Assembly (NCBI RefSeq): GCF_000013385.1
Contig: NC_007760.1
Coordinates: 496,001-560,000 of the forward strand
Direction of reading: 5' to 3'
DNA: 64,000 bases
Source: Anaeromyxobacter dehalogenans 2CP-C
GTDB taxonomy: Bacteria; Myxococcota; Myxococcia; Myxococcales; Anaeromyxobacteraceae
Part shown: in pieces, positions 16,016 through 24,337 of the stretch
Layout: each line of letters begins with the position of its first letter
How positions within the stretch are numbered: position 1 is the stretch's first letter
Notes under the pieces: generated by a model
Database searches by the model: none
What the model was told of the DNA's origin: nothing
The model's input: only the letters and a program-made list of their open reading frames with translations
Position numbers and translations under genes: made by a program

Positions 16016-17875
16016 GTGACCGAGCTCGCCCGCGCCCTGGAAGCCGCCCTCCGCGCCGCCCGCGCCGCGGCCGACCTGCTGCGGGCGGAGCTGTTCCGGG
16101 CCGGCGGGCCCCGCGGCGAGCCGGGGCACTGCCCCGCGGACGAGGAGGCGGAGGATCTCATCCGCGCCATCCTCGACGCGGTGTTCCCGGGCGACGGCTT
16201 CGTGGGCGAGGAGCGGCCCGAGCGCAACCGGCCGCCGGCCCTTCCGGGCGGGCGGTGCTGGCTCGTCGATCCGAACGACGGGACCGCCGACTTCCAGCGC
16301 GGGCACCGCGGCGCCTCGGTGTCGATCGGCCTGGTGAAGGACGGCGTGCCGGTGCTCGGCGTGGTGCTCGCCCACACCGCGCCGCACGGCGGGGAGGACC
16401 TGCTCGCCTGGGCCGAGGGGGAGGGGCCGGTGCTGAGGAATGGCGCGCCGCTGCCGCCCATCTCCCGCGCGCCGCTCCAGGCCGGCGACGTGGTGCTCGT
16501 GTCCTCGTCGGCGGCGAAGCGGGCGCGCGGCAACGCCGAGGCGCTGCAGCCCGCGCGCTTCCGGCCGCTCACCAGCATCGCCTACCGGCTCGCGATGATC
16601 GCCACCGGCGAGGCGCGCGGCGCCGTCTCGCTGCACCGGCCGCGCGCGCTCGACGTCGCGGCCGGGCACGCGCTCGTCCGCGGCGCCGGCGGCGTGCTGC
16701 TCGACGAGGCCGGGCGCGAGGTGCGCTACGGGCCGTCGGGCGAGGGGCGGGTGGCGTTCTGCTTCGGCGGCGCGCCCGCGGTGGCCGAGCGGCTGGCGAC
16801 GCGGAGCTGGGTCGAGGCGCAGGCGTACGGGCCCGGGGCGCCCGGCCTGTGCGCGCCGCTCGCCGGGCGCGCCGTCCGCGACGACGGCCTGCTCCGCCGC
16901 GGCCAGGGCGCGCTGCTCGGGCAGCTCGCCGGCGACGCGCTCGGCGGGCAGGTGGAGTTCTCCGGCCGCGCGCGCATCGCCGCCGCGCACCCGCAGGGCG
17001 TCCGCGACCTCGCCGACGGCGGCCACTGGAGCACGCTCGCCGGCCAGCCCACCGACGACTCCGAGCTGGCGCTGGCGCTCGCGCGCACCGTGATCGCGTT
17101 CGGGCGCTTCGACGCGGCGCGGGTGGCGGAGGCCTACGCCGACTGGCTCGGCTCGGAGCCGTTCGACGTCGGCCGGACGGTGGACGCGGCGCTCCGGCCG
17201 GCGCTGCGCGCCCGGGCCGCGGGCGGCGGGGCCGAGCAGGTGGCGGAGGCGGCCCGCGCCGCCGCGCCGCGCGGGAGCCTCGCGAACGGCGCGCTCATGC
17301 GCGTGTCGCCGCTCGGGATCGCCGGCCACGCCGCGCCCGCGGCCGAGGTGGCCGCCTGGGCGCGCGCCGACGCCGCGCTCACCCACCCCGCCCCGCCGTG
17401 CCAGGACGCGAGCGCCGTGTTCGCGGCCACCGTCGCGTTCGCGATCGCGAGCGGCGCGCCCGCCGCCGAGGTGGCGGACCGCGGCGAGGCGCTCGCCGGC
17501 GAGCTCGGCTGCGGCCCCGAGGTGCGCGAGGCGCTCGCGGCCGCGCGGGCCGGCCCCCCCGAGGACTTCGAGGCGAGCGCCGGGCTCGTGACGATCGCGC
17601 TCCAGAACGCGTTCTTCCAGCTCCGCCACGCGCCGGATCTCGAGGCGGGGCTGGTGGACACCGTCGGCCGCGGCGGCGACACCGACACGAACGCGGCCAT
17701 CGCCGGCGCGCTGCTCGGCGCCGCGCACGGCGTGCTCGCCGTCCCGGAGCGCTGGCGCCGGGCGGTGCTGAGCTGCTGGCCCGTGGAGGGCGCGCCCGGC
17801 GTCCGCCGCCCGCGCCCGCCGGTCTGCTGGCCGGGCGACGCGCTCATCCTGGCGGAGCGGCTGCTGGGGCTGTGA
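16016..17875 (+). CDS. Inositol-phosphatase-family / ADP-ribosylglycohydrolase fusion
   Basis: About 619 residues with two complete enzyme domains. Residues 1-260 belong to the lithium-sensitive phosphatase (IMPase/CysQ) family: metal ligands GEE (64-66), DPNDGT (85-90) and LDVAAGHA (Asp 213) are all present. Residues 290-619 are an ADP-ribosylglycohydrolase of the DraG/ARH family with GDALG (306-310), TDDSE (346-350) and the binuclear-metal motif GGDTDTNAAIAG (about 553-564), so both active sites look intact. The GTG start at 16016 is the best fit to the phosphatase N-terminus, although GGAGG sits only one base upstream; other starts in frame lie in non-coding-looking sequence. A role in removing ADP-ribose from a target and then dephosphorylating the product is inference. 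Confidence 0.88.
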   Translation: MTELARALEAALRAARAAADLLRAELFRAGGPRGEPGHCPADEEAEDLIRAILDAVFPGDGFVGEERPERNRPPALPGGRCWLVDPNDGTADFQRGHRGASVSIGLVKDGVPVLGVVLAHTAPHGGEDLLAWAEGEGPVLRNGAPLPPISRAPLQAGDVVLVSSSAAKRARGNAEALQPARFRPLTSIAYRLAMIATGEARGAVSLHRPRALDVAAGHALVRGAGGVLLDEAGREVRYGPSGEGRVAFCFGGAPAVAERLATRSWVEAQAYGPGAPGLCAPLAGRAVRDDGLLRRGQGALLGQLAGDALGGQVEFSGRARIAAAHPQGVRDLADGGHWSTLAGQPTDDSELALALARTVIAFGRFDAARVAEAYADWLGSEPFDVGRTVDAALRPALRARAAGGGAEQVAEAARAAAPRGSLANGALMRVSPLGIAGHAAPAAEVAAWARADAALTHPAPPCQDASAVFAATVAFAIASGAPAAEVADRGEALAGELGCGPEVREALAAARAGPPEDFEASAGLVTIALQNAFFQLRHAPDLEAGLVDTVGRGGDTDTNAAIAGALLGAAHGVLAVPERWRRAVLSCWPVEGAPGVRRPRPPVCWPGDALILAERLLGL

Positions 17876-18051
17876 GGGGCGCCGCGCGGCAGGTCGTCGG
17901 TGCCGCCCTGCGCCGGGTCACCCTCGGCATGACTCGCGGTACACTCACGATGCGTTGAGCGAGCCGGGACCCCGAGTCACCGACCCGGGCCCGGTGTCTG
18001 GCAGAGGACGATTCGTGAGGATGCGCGCGGTCCCGAGCGGGAGGCGACCCG

Positions 18052-18432
18052 ATGCGTACGCAGCCAGCAGCCGGAACGACGTGGTTGCGAGCGACGCGCC
18101 AGCGGTGGAAGGTGGCGGTGTTCCTCGTCACCATGGGTGTGGGATGCGCGGCGTTCTCGGCTGCGATGCATCGAGCGCCGGCTGGCGCGAGCGACGACGG
18201 GCCCGTGTAGTGGCCGCTCGTCGGCGCGGTGCTCGTGCTGGCCGCCCTCGCGTGGTTGGCGCTGGCGCTGCGATGCCGGCGATGCGGAGCGAAGGTCGCC
18301 TGGAACCTCATCCGGCGATCACGCGCCGATGAGTGGTTCGTGCGAATCGTGACGCTGGAGTCCTGTCCGTCGTGCGGGGCCGGTGGAGGACGTCCCGGAG
18401 AGGATTCCGCTCCGGGCGCTCGCCGCCCGTAG
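18052..18432 (+). pseudogene. Small two-TM zinc-ribbon protein interrupted by in-frame TAG
   Basis: ATG 18052 has a good ribosome binding site (GGGAGG, about 7 bases upstream). It begins a frame giving a TM helix (VAVFLVTMGVGCAAFSAAM) and a short loop, then meets TAG at 18208-18210. The same frame continues at once with WPLVGAVLVLAALAWLALAL (second TM helix) and a zinc-ribbon-like pair, CRRCG and CPSCG about 30 residues apart, to the stop at 18430. Both halves fit one protein of about 126 residues, so the amber codon most likely reflects a point mutation (for example from CAG). Re-initiation at GTG 18229 could still yield the C-terminal half. Codon use in the first half is less GC-biased than in neighbours. 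Confidence 0.6.
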
Positions 18433-18449
18433 AAGCGCCGCCCGTCTCC

Positions 18450-21400
18450 TCACCGCTCCGGCACCACCAGGCGGCTGCGGCCGGCGGACACGCGCTCGAC
18501 CGTCACCTGCACGCCGATGCGCTCGTGCAGCTCGGGGACGTGGGAGATGACGCCCACGGTGCGGCCGGTCTGGCGCAGCCCCTCGAGCGCGGCCATGGCG
18601 TGCTCGAGCGTGTCGCGGTCGAGCGTGCCGAAGCCCTCGTCGATGAACAGCGTCCGCGCGTGCGCCGCGCGCGTGGAGAGCGAGGCGAGGCCGAGCGCGA
18701 GCGCGAGCGACACCAGGAACAGCTCGCCGCCGGAGAGGCCGTTCACGGTGCGCACCTCGTCGCCGAGGTCGTGATCCACCACCTGGATCTCGAGGTCGGC
18801 GCCGGGGACGCGCATCAGCTCGTAGCGCCGGGCGAGGTCGCGCAGGTGGACGTTCGCGGCCTCGAGCAGGCCGTCGAGCGCGAGCCCCTGCGCGTACCGG
18901 CGGAAGCGGCTGCCGTCGGCCGAGCCGATCACCTTGGCGAGCCGCTCCCAGCGGTCCGCCGCGGCGCGCGCGGCCTCGAGCGCGCCGGACACCTCGGCGT
19001 GCCGGGCGCGGGCGTCCTCGTCGCGCCGAAGCTCGAGCGTCACCTGCGAGTGCTCGTCGCCGAGCCGGGCCGCCTCCCGCTCCGCCTCCGCGTGGCGGGC
19101 GCGGGCACGCTCCGCGTCGCCGGCGGGGCGGCCGGCGGCGTGCGCCTCCACCTGCCGGCGGCGCTCGTCGCGCACCGCGGCGGCGGCCTGCGCCCCCCCC
19201 GCGCGGGCCTCGAGGTCGGCGCGCGCCCGCGCGGCCCAGGCGTGGCCGCGGGCGAGCCGGGCCTCCAGCGCGGACCGGCCGACGCCGAGCGCCGCGAGGG
19301 CGGCGGCGAGCGCCTCGCCGGCGCGGGCGGCCTCGGCCGCGGCGCCGTCGCGCGCGTCGGCGGCGGCCCGGGCGGCCTCCGCGGCGGCGGCGTGCGCGCG
19401 GTCGGCGTCCGCGCGCGCGGCGCGGGCCCGCTCGTGCGCGGCGCGGGCGCGGTCGAGCGCCTCGCGCAGCGCGCCCTCCACCTCGTCCGCCGGCTTCCCG
19501 GCGAGCACGCCGCGGCGCTCGGCCTCGGCCCGCTCGCGCGCGGCGCGGGCGCCGGCGGCGGCCTCCTCGGCGCGGGCGGCCCGGCCGGCCCGCTCGGCGG
19601 CGAGCGCCGCGGCCTTCTCCGCGCCGGCGGCGCGCGCGGCGACGTCCGCCGCGGCCGCGTCGCGCGCCCGGACCTGCGCGGCGTGCGCCTCGGCGCGCGC
19701 GGCGCAGCCGGCCCGGAACGCCTCGGGTCCTCGGCGCGCCGCCTCCGGCCAGTCCGGCAGGAACCCGAGCGCGGGGGCGAGCTCGGCCTCGATCCGCCCG
19801 AGCGCGGCCGCGTGGCGCGCGGCCGCGGCCTCGTGCGCCGTCACCGCGGCGGCGGCGTCGTCCCGGGCCTTCTCGAGCGCGCGCTGCCGCGCCCGCGCGG
19901 CCTCGTGCGCCTCGCGGGCCGCGTCCACCTCCGCGCGCGCGGCGCGCTCCGCCTCGGCGGCGCCGCGCGCCGCCTCCAGCGCGGCCTTCGCGGCCTCGAG
20001 CGCGGCCTTCGCGTCGCGCCCGCGGGCCTCGACGGCGGCGGCGGCCTCCTCGGCGCGCCCCGGCAGCTCGACGCCGCCGGCCGCCGGCGCCGCCAGCCGG
20101 GCGCGGAGCGCGTCGTACTCGGCCGCGTGGTGCGCGCGATCGACCTCGGCCTGCGCCTCGGCCCGCCGCTCCGCCTCGACGCGCGCCGCGAGCTCCGAGG
20201 CGCGCGCCGCGACCGCCTCGCGCTCGCGGGTGGCCGCGCGCACCGCCTCCTCCGCCTCGGCCGCGGCCGCGCGCTGCGCCTCGAGCAGCGCCGGGAGCGG
20301 CGCGCCGTGCGCGTACGGGTGCTCGGCGGCGCCGCAGAGCGGGCAGGGCTCGCCGTCCACGAGGTCGGCGCGCCGGTCGGCGAGGCCGAGCGTCAGCTCC
20401 ACCCGCCGCAGCGCCGCGCGGGCCTGCGCGGCCCCGGCCTCGGCCGCCTGCACCGCCGCCTCGGCCGCCGCGTGCGTGCGCTGCGCCGCCACCTGCTCCG
20501 CGCCGGCAGCGGCCGCCTCCGTTCGCGCCTGCTCGCGGCGGGCCGCCGCCACGGCCGCGGCCTGGGCCGCCTTGCACGCCTCGCCGAGGAGCGCGCGCAG
20601 GTCGCCGAGCCGGGCCACCTCGGCGGTGAGCGCCGCCGCGTCGGCGCCGGCGGCCGTCCGGGCGGCGTCCGCGAGCGCCGCGCCGGCCGCTTCGAGCCGC
20701 CGCGCCGCCGCCTCCGCGCCGCGGGCCTCCGCGGCGAGCGCGCGCGCCGCCTCCGCTTCGGCCTCGCGCGCGCCGCGCAGCCCGGCGTCGGCCTGCGCGG
20801 CGCCGGCGCACTCCGCCGCGTGCTCCGCGAGCCGCGCCGCCCACCGGTTCCACTCCGCCGCGAGCGGCGCCTCGGCCGCGTGCGCCGCGAGCCACGCCTC
20901 GGCCGCGTCGCGCGCCGTCGCCGCCGCCTCGCGGGCGCGCGCCGCCGCGTCCGCCCCGGCCGCCGCCTGCGCCTGCTCCGCGCGCGCGGTCGCGAGCGCC
21001 GCGCCCGCGTCCGCCTCCGCCCGGCGCGCGGCCGCGAGCGCCTCGTCCCGCCGGCGCGCCTCGGCCAGCTCCGGCCGCGCCCGCGCCTCCGCCCCGGCCG
21101 CCGCGTCGAGCGCCGCGCGCGCGTCCGCCTCGCCGCGCGCCGCCGCGGCGGCGTCCACCTCCGCACGCCCGAGCGCGCCCTGCGCCGCCGCCGCCCGCGC
21201 GTCCGCGCCCGCCCGCGCCTGCTCGGCGCGGACCGCCTCGGCGAGCGCCGCCCGGTGCGGCTCGGCCGCCTCGACCTCGTCCAGCTCGGCCCGCAGCGCC
21301 GCGCCGTCCTCCACCGCCCGCGCCGCACGGGCGCGCTCCGCCTCCGAGCGCTCCAGCCCGGCGCGCAGCTCCGCGTCCTGCGCGTGCCAGCGGACCTCCG

Positions 21401-22187
21401 CCTCGGCCGCGCGCACGGCCGCCCTCGCCTCGTCGAGCGCCCGCGCCAGCTCCGCCTGCCGCGCCTGGAGCGCCGCGCGCGCCTCCGCGTCGAGCACCTG
21501 CACGCCGCCCAGCTCGGCCTCGAGCGCCGCGCGCGCGGCCAGCTCGCGCCCGAGCCGCTGGTGCGCGGCCTGCGACAGCCGGCCGTAGACGGCCGTGCCG
21601 GTGACGCGCTCGAGGATGGCCGCGCGCACGTCCGCGTCGGCGCGCAGGAAGTTCGTGAACTCGAACTGCGGCAGGACCACCGCGCGCTTCAGCTCGTCGA
21701 AGGTGAAGCCGATGGCGGCCTCGTTGCGCGCCACGGCCTGCGTGACCTTCTCGGCCAGCACCTCGCCGGTGTCGAGGTCCTCGACCGTCATGGCCTGGGC
21801 CTGGAACGCGCCCTCGACCCGGTCGCGCGCGCGGCGCACGCGCCAGCGCGCCAGGTACCGGCGCCCGTCCATGCCCTGGTACTCGACCTCGGCCGAGGCC
21901 CCGGCCGTGCCGCGCGACACGAGCGCGCGGACGTCGTTCATGTCGAGGGTCTCGCCCTCCTCCGACCAGCCCACCATCACGCGCTTGCCGGCGGCGCGGT
22001 CGCGCAGGCGCGGGGTCTTGCCGTAGAGCGCCAGGCAGAGCGCGTCGAGCAGGGTGGACTTCCCCGAGCCGGTGGGGCCGGCGATCGAGAAGATGCCCGC
22101 GCCGGCGATGGGCGCGCGGTCGAGCCGCAGCTCGAACTTGCCGTACAGGCTGGCGAGGTTCTCGCCGCGGATGGCCAGGATCCTCAC
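18450..22187 (-). CDS. sbcC: SbcC exonuclease subunit (Rad50-like ATPase)
   Basis: ATPase/coiled-coil subunit of the SbcCD nuclease, which opens hairpins and processes double-strand ends. 1245 residues. The N-terminal Walker A is GPTGSGKST with the preceding FELRLDR strand. Long Ala/Glu/Arg-rich coiled coils flank a central zinc hook CPLC near residue 613, halfway along as expected. The C-terminus has the signature LSGGELFLVSLALALGL, Walker B (TLFIDEGFGTLD) and the H-loop VISHVPEL. GTG start at 22187 overlaps the sbcD stop by 4 bases. The extreme alanine content of the coiled coil is a product of genome GC, and the large antisense frame opposite it is a shadow. Confidence 0.96.
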   Translation of the reverse strand: MRILAIRGENLASLYGKFELRLDRAPIAGAGIFSIAGPTGSGKSTLLDALCLALYGKTPRLRDRAAGKRVMVGWSEEGETLDMNDVRALVSRGTAGASAEVEYQGMDGRRYLARWRVRRARDRVEGAFQAQAMTVEDLDTGEVLAEKVTQAVARNEAAIGFTFDELKRAVVLPQFEFTNFLRADADVRAAILERVTGTAVYGRLSQAAHQRLGRELAARAALEAELGGVQVLDAEARAALQARQAELARALDEARAAVRAAEAEVRWHAQDAELRAGLERSEAERARAARAVEDGAALRAELDEVEAAEPHRAALAEAVRAEQARAGADARAAAAQGALGRAEVDAAAAARGEADARAALDAAAGAEARARPELAEARRRDEALAAARRAEADAGAALATARAEQAQAAAGADAAARAREAAATARDAAEAWLAAHAAEAPLAAEWNRWAARLAEHAAECAGAAQADAGLRGAREAEAEAARALAAEARGAEAAARRLEAAGAALADAARTAAGADAAALTAEVARLGDLRALLGEACKAAQAAAVAAARREQARTEAAAAGAEQVAAQRTHAAAEAAVQAAEAGAAQARAALRRVELTLGLADRRADLVDGEPCPLCGAAEHPYAHGAPLPALLEAQRAAAAEAEEAVRAATREREAVAARASELAARVEAERRAEAQAEVDRAHHAAEYDALRARLAAPAAGGVELPGRAEEAAAAVEARGRDAKAALEAAKAALEAARGAAEAERAARAEVDAAREAHEAARARQRALEKARDDAAAAVTAHEAAAARHAAALGRIEAELAPALGFLPDWPEAARRGPEAFRAGCAARAEAHAAQVRARDAAAADVAARAAGAEKAAALAAERAGRAARAEEAAAGARAARERAEAERRGVLAGKPADEVEGALREALDRARAAHERARAARADADRAHAAAAEAARAAADARDGAAAEAARAGEALAAALAALGVGRSALEARLARGHAWAARARADLEARAGGAQAAAAVRDERRRQVEAHAAGRPAGDAERARARHAEAEREAARLGDEHSQVTLELRRDEDARARHAEVSGALEAARAAADRWERLAKVIGSADGSRFRRYAQGLALDGLLEAANVHLRDLARRYELMRVPGADLEIQVVDHDLGDEVRTVNGLSGGELFLVSLALALGLASLSTRAAHARTLFIDEGFGTLDRDTLEHAMAALEGLRQTGRTVGVISHVPELHERIGVQVTVERVSAGRSRLVVPER

Positions 22188-23446
22188 CGCGCCCCCTCCT
22201 CCGACTCCACCTCCTGCAGCAGCGCGCGGAAGGCCTCCAGCAGCGCGTCCGGCGGCGGGCCGCCGTAGTCGGCGTCGTACTTCCGCCGGAAGACGTCCTC
22301 CGGCACGAGGTCGCCGAGCGCGCGCCGCTCGCCGTCGCCCAGCGCGCGGCCGGTGCCGGCGAGCGTGGTGGCGATGCGCACGAGGCGCGCCTCCTTGCCC
22401 GCGAGCGCCTGGTCGAGCAGCGCGCGCAGCGCCGGCTCGGGCCGCTCCAGCCGCACCTTCACCTCGAGCAGCGGCCGCAGCGCGTCCGGCCCCTCGCCGC
22501 GCGCCGGCAGCGCCTCGAGCGCCGCGAGCACCTCCGGGAGCGGCGCCGGCGCCTCCCCGTCCGGCACCGAGACGAGCTCCACGAAGCGCGGGACGCGCAG
22601 CACCCGCTGCGCGCGCACCGCCTCGCCGTCCAGGTCGGCCACCACCACGCCGTGGCGGTAGCCGCGCTCGCCGAACGAGAGCGGCAGCGCCGAGCCCGAG
22701 TAGCGCACCGTCTCGCGCCCGCCCACCGCCTGCGCGAGGTGCAGGTGGCCGAGCGCGACGTAGGCGAGGTCGGCGGGGAACGCATCGGCGGGCACCGCGG
22801 CCTGGTTGCCCACCGCGAGCCGCCGCTCGGACAGCTCCGAGGTCTTCCCGCCCACCGCATAGAGGTGGCCGGTGGCGAGGAGCGCCTCGCCCGGCGCGCG
22901 CCTCGCCCGCGCCCGCTCCAGCGCCGCGGCGTAGAACCGGCGCGTCGCCTCGGCCGCGTCGGCGTCGGCGGCGCCCGCGCCCAGGTCGGCGGCGCGCAGG
23001 TACGGCACCGCCGCCACCCAGGCCGCCCGCCGGCCCGCCGCGTCTTCCAGCGGCACGAGCAGCTTCTCCAGATCGGGCGCGCCCGCGCCGCCGCGCGGCA
23101 CCCCGCCCACCACGTGCAGGCGGCCCATCTCGCGCAGGAGCGGATCCACCGCGTCGAGGCGCGAGGCGGAGTCGTGGTTCCCGCCCACCACCACGAGCTG
23201 CAGGCGCGGCAGGCGACGCCAGGCCTCGGCCAGGAACCGGTACCAGAGCGCCTGGGCGCCGGCGGGCGGGTTGGCGGCGTCGAACACGTCGCCGGCCACG
23301 ATCACCGCGTCCACCGCCTCGGCCTCGGCGGTGTCGAGCAGCCACGCCACGAAGCGCTCGTGCTCGGGGCCGCGGTCCACGCCGTGGAGCGCGTGGCCGA
23401 GGTGCCAGTCGGCGGTGTGGAGGATGCGGAGGGCCACGGACGCCAT
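22184..23446 (-). CDS. sbcD: SbcD nuclease subunit (Mre11-like)
   Basis: Mn-dependent phosphoesterase partner of SbcC; about 420 residues. The five phosphoesterase motifs are visible: DWHLGH, GDVFD, GGNHDS, TGHLY and GHLHLAQ. The start was placed at ATG 23446 (MASVALRILHTADWH), closest to the family N-terminus; ATG 23470 would add eight residues and is possible. The large frame extending further upstream is not supported by homology. It is translationally coupled to sbcC through a GTGA overlap. Confidence 0.94.
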   Translation of the reverse strand: MASVALRILHTADWHLGHALHGVDRGPEHERFVAWLLDTAEAEAVDAVIVAGDVFDAANPPAGAQALWYRFLAEAWRRLPRLQLVVVGGNHDSASRLDAVDPLLREMGRLHVVGGVPRGGAGAPDLEKLLVPLEDAAGRRAAWVAAVPYLRAADLGAGAADADAAEATRRFYAAALERARARRAPGEALLATGHLYAVGGKTSELSERRLAVGNQAAVPADAFPADLAYVALGHLHLAQAVGGRETVRYSGSALPLSFGERGYRHGVVVADLDGEAVRAQRVLRVPRFVELVSVPDGEAPAPLPEVLAALEALPARGEGPDALRPLLEVKVRLERPEPALRALLDQALAGKEARLVRIATTLAGTGRALGDGERRALGDLVPEDVFRRKYDADYGGPPPDALLEAFRALLQEVESEEGAR

Positions 23447-23674
23447 GGAGGATACGCGCCGGTCGGACATGCGCCGGCCCGGCGACCGCCGGCCGGGCCT
23501 GACGCGAAAGACCGTGTCGGCCGAGGTGCGCGAAGTGCGCCTTCCGCACGGCTCGTGCGGATCCGGGCGCGGTTCCGCACCGGACGTGTGCACCGGACGG
23601 AGCGGGGCCCGCGCGGACGTCACGCGCGCCCGGGCGCGGCGTTCCGTACTGGGTCGAGGGGGAGGAGGCAAGGC

Positions 23675-23950
23675 ATGGGTGCACGAGCGCGGACGAGGTC
23701 CGAGCGCCTGCGGCGGCGGCTGCAGGCGGAGCGGGTGCACCTCGTGATCGATTACGTGACGCTGGCCGACGGGTCCTGGGCCGCGCTCTGCGGCATGCCC
23801 GAGGCGATGGCGGTGGGGGCGACCTACGCCGAGGCGCGCGAGCGGCTCTGCGCGGTGCTCGGCGAGCAGATGGGCCGCGCCGCGCTCGAGGCGGCGACGG
23901 TGGTGGAGGACGTGCCCTTCGGCGCCGAGGAGCTGGGGATGGCATACTGA
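23675..23950 (+). CDS. Small HicB-like protein
   Basis: 91 residues from ATG 23675, which is preceded by a strong GGAGGAGG six bases away. After a basic N-terminus (RARTRSERLRRRLQAERV) the sequence VIDYVTLADGSWAALCGMPEAMAVGATYAEARERL resembles the strand-strand-helix HicB/UPF0150 fold used by antitoxins: a G-W-x-A strand, then a glycine turn and an amphipathic helix. No HicA/YcfA-like toxin gene is adjacent on either side, so a toxin-antitoxin role is not supported. It stands alone between sbcD and the rhodanese gene. Identity beyond the fold is unknown. Confidence 0.65.
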   Translation: MGARARTRSERLRRRLQAERVHLVIDYVTLADGSWAALCGMPEAMAVGATYAEARERLCAVLGEQMGRAALEAATVVEDVPFGAEELGMAY

Positions 23951-23986
23951 ACGGCGTGCGCCACCCTGCGTGAATGGGCGAACGGC

Positions 23987-24337
23987 CTAGCCCTTCACCT
24001 CGGGCAGGCGCGCGCCGCGCCAGGCGAGCATCCCGCCCGCGAGCTGCGCGGCCTCGAAGCCGCCGCGCTCCAGCAGGCGCACCGCGGGCACGCTGCGGTG
24101 CCCCGACAGGCAGACCGCCACCACCGGGCGGGCAGGGTCGAGCTTCAGCGTCGCCAGGCGCCCGCGCAGCTCCCCGATCGGCACGTTCACCGCCCCGCGG
24201 ATGCGTCCCTGCGAGAACTCGGCGGGGGTGCGGACGTCCACGAGCTGCGGCGCCGGGCGCCCGCGCAGCCGATCGTTCAGCTCGACGGCCGAGAGCTCGG
24301 GTACGCTGCCGAAGGGGAACCACCAGGGGAGCTTCAT
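23987..24337 (-). CDS. Single-domain rhodanese-like protein
   Basis: 116 residues of the rhodanese (sulfurtransferase) fold: LVDVRTPAEFSQGRIRGAVNVPIGEL is the standard CH2A-type beginning. The active-site loop is CLSGHRS with the catalytic cysteine present, so it could carry a persulfide; some homologues serve as sulfur carriers. ATG 24337 shares its CATG with the start of the divergent chromate transporter, so one of the two true starts must lie further in, or the two genes compete for a promoter. It is likely cytosolic, as no signal peptide is present. Confidence 0.88.
   Translation of the reverse strand: MKLPWWFPFGSVPELSAVELNDRLRGRPAPQLVDVRTPAEFSQGRIRGAVNVPIGELRGRLATLKLDPARPVVAVCLSGHRSVPAVRLLERGGFEAAQLAGGMLAWRGARLPEVKG

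Noticed and set aside
18208-18210. Reading the in-frame TAG as pyrrolysine
   Set aside because: No pylT, pylS or methylamine methyltransferase genes are visible, and a point mutation is far simpler.
18333-22268. Plus-strand open frame of about 1300 codons opposite sbcC
   Set aside because: Antisense shadow of the alanine-rich coiled coil; sbcC has all Rad50-type motifs.
23675-23950. HicA-HicB toxin-antitoxin module
   Set aside because: The protein is HicB-like but no small toxin gene is next to it.
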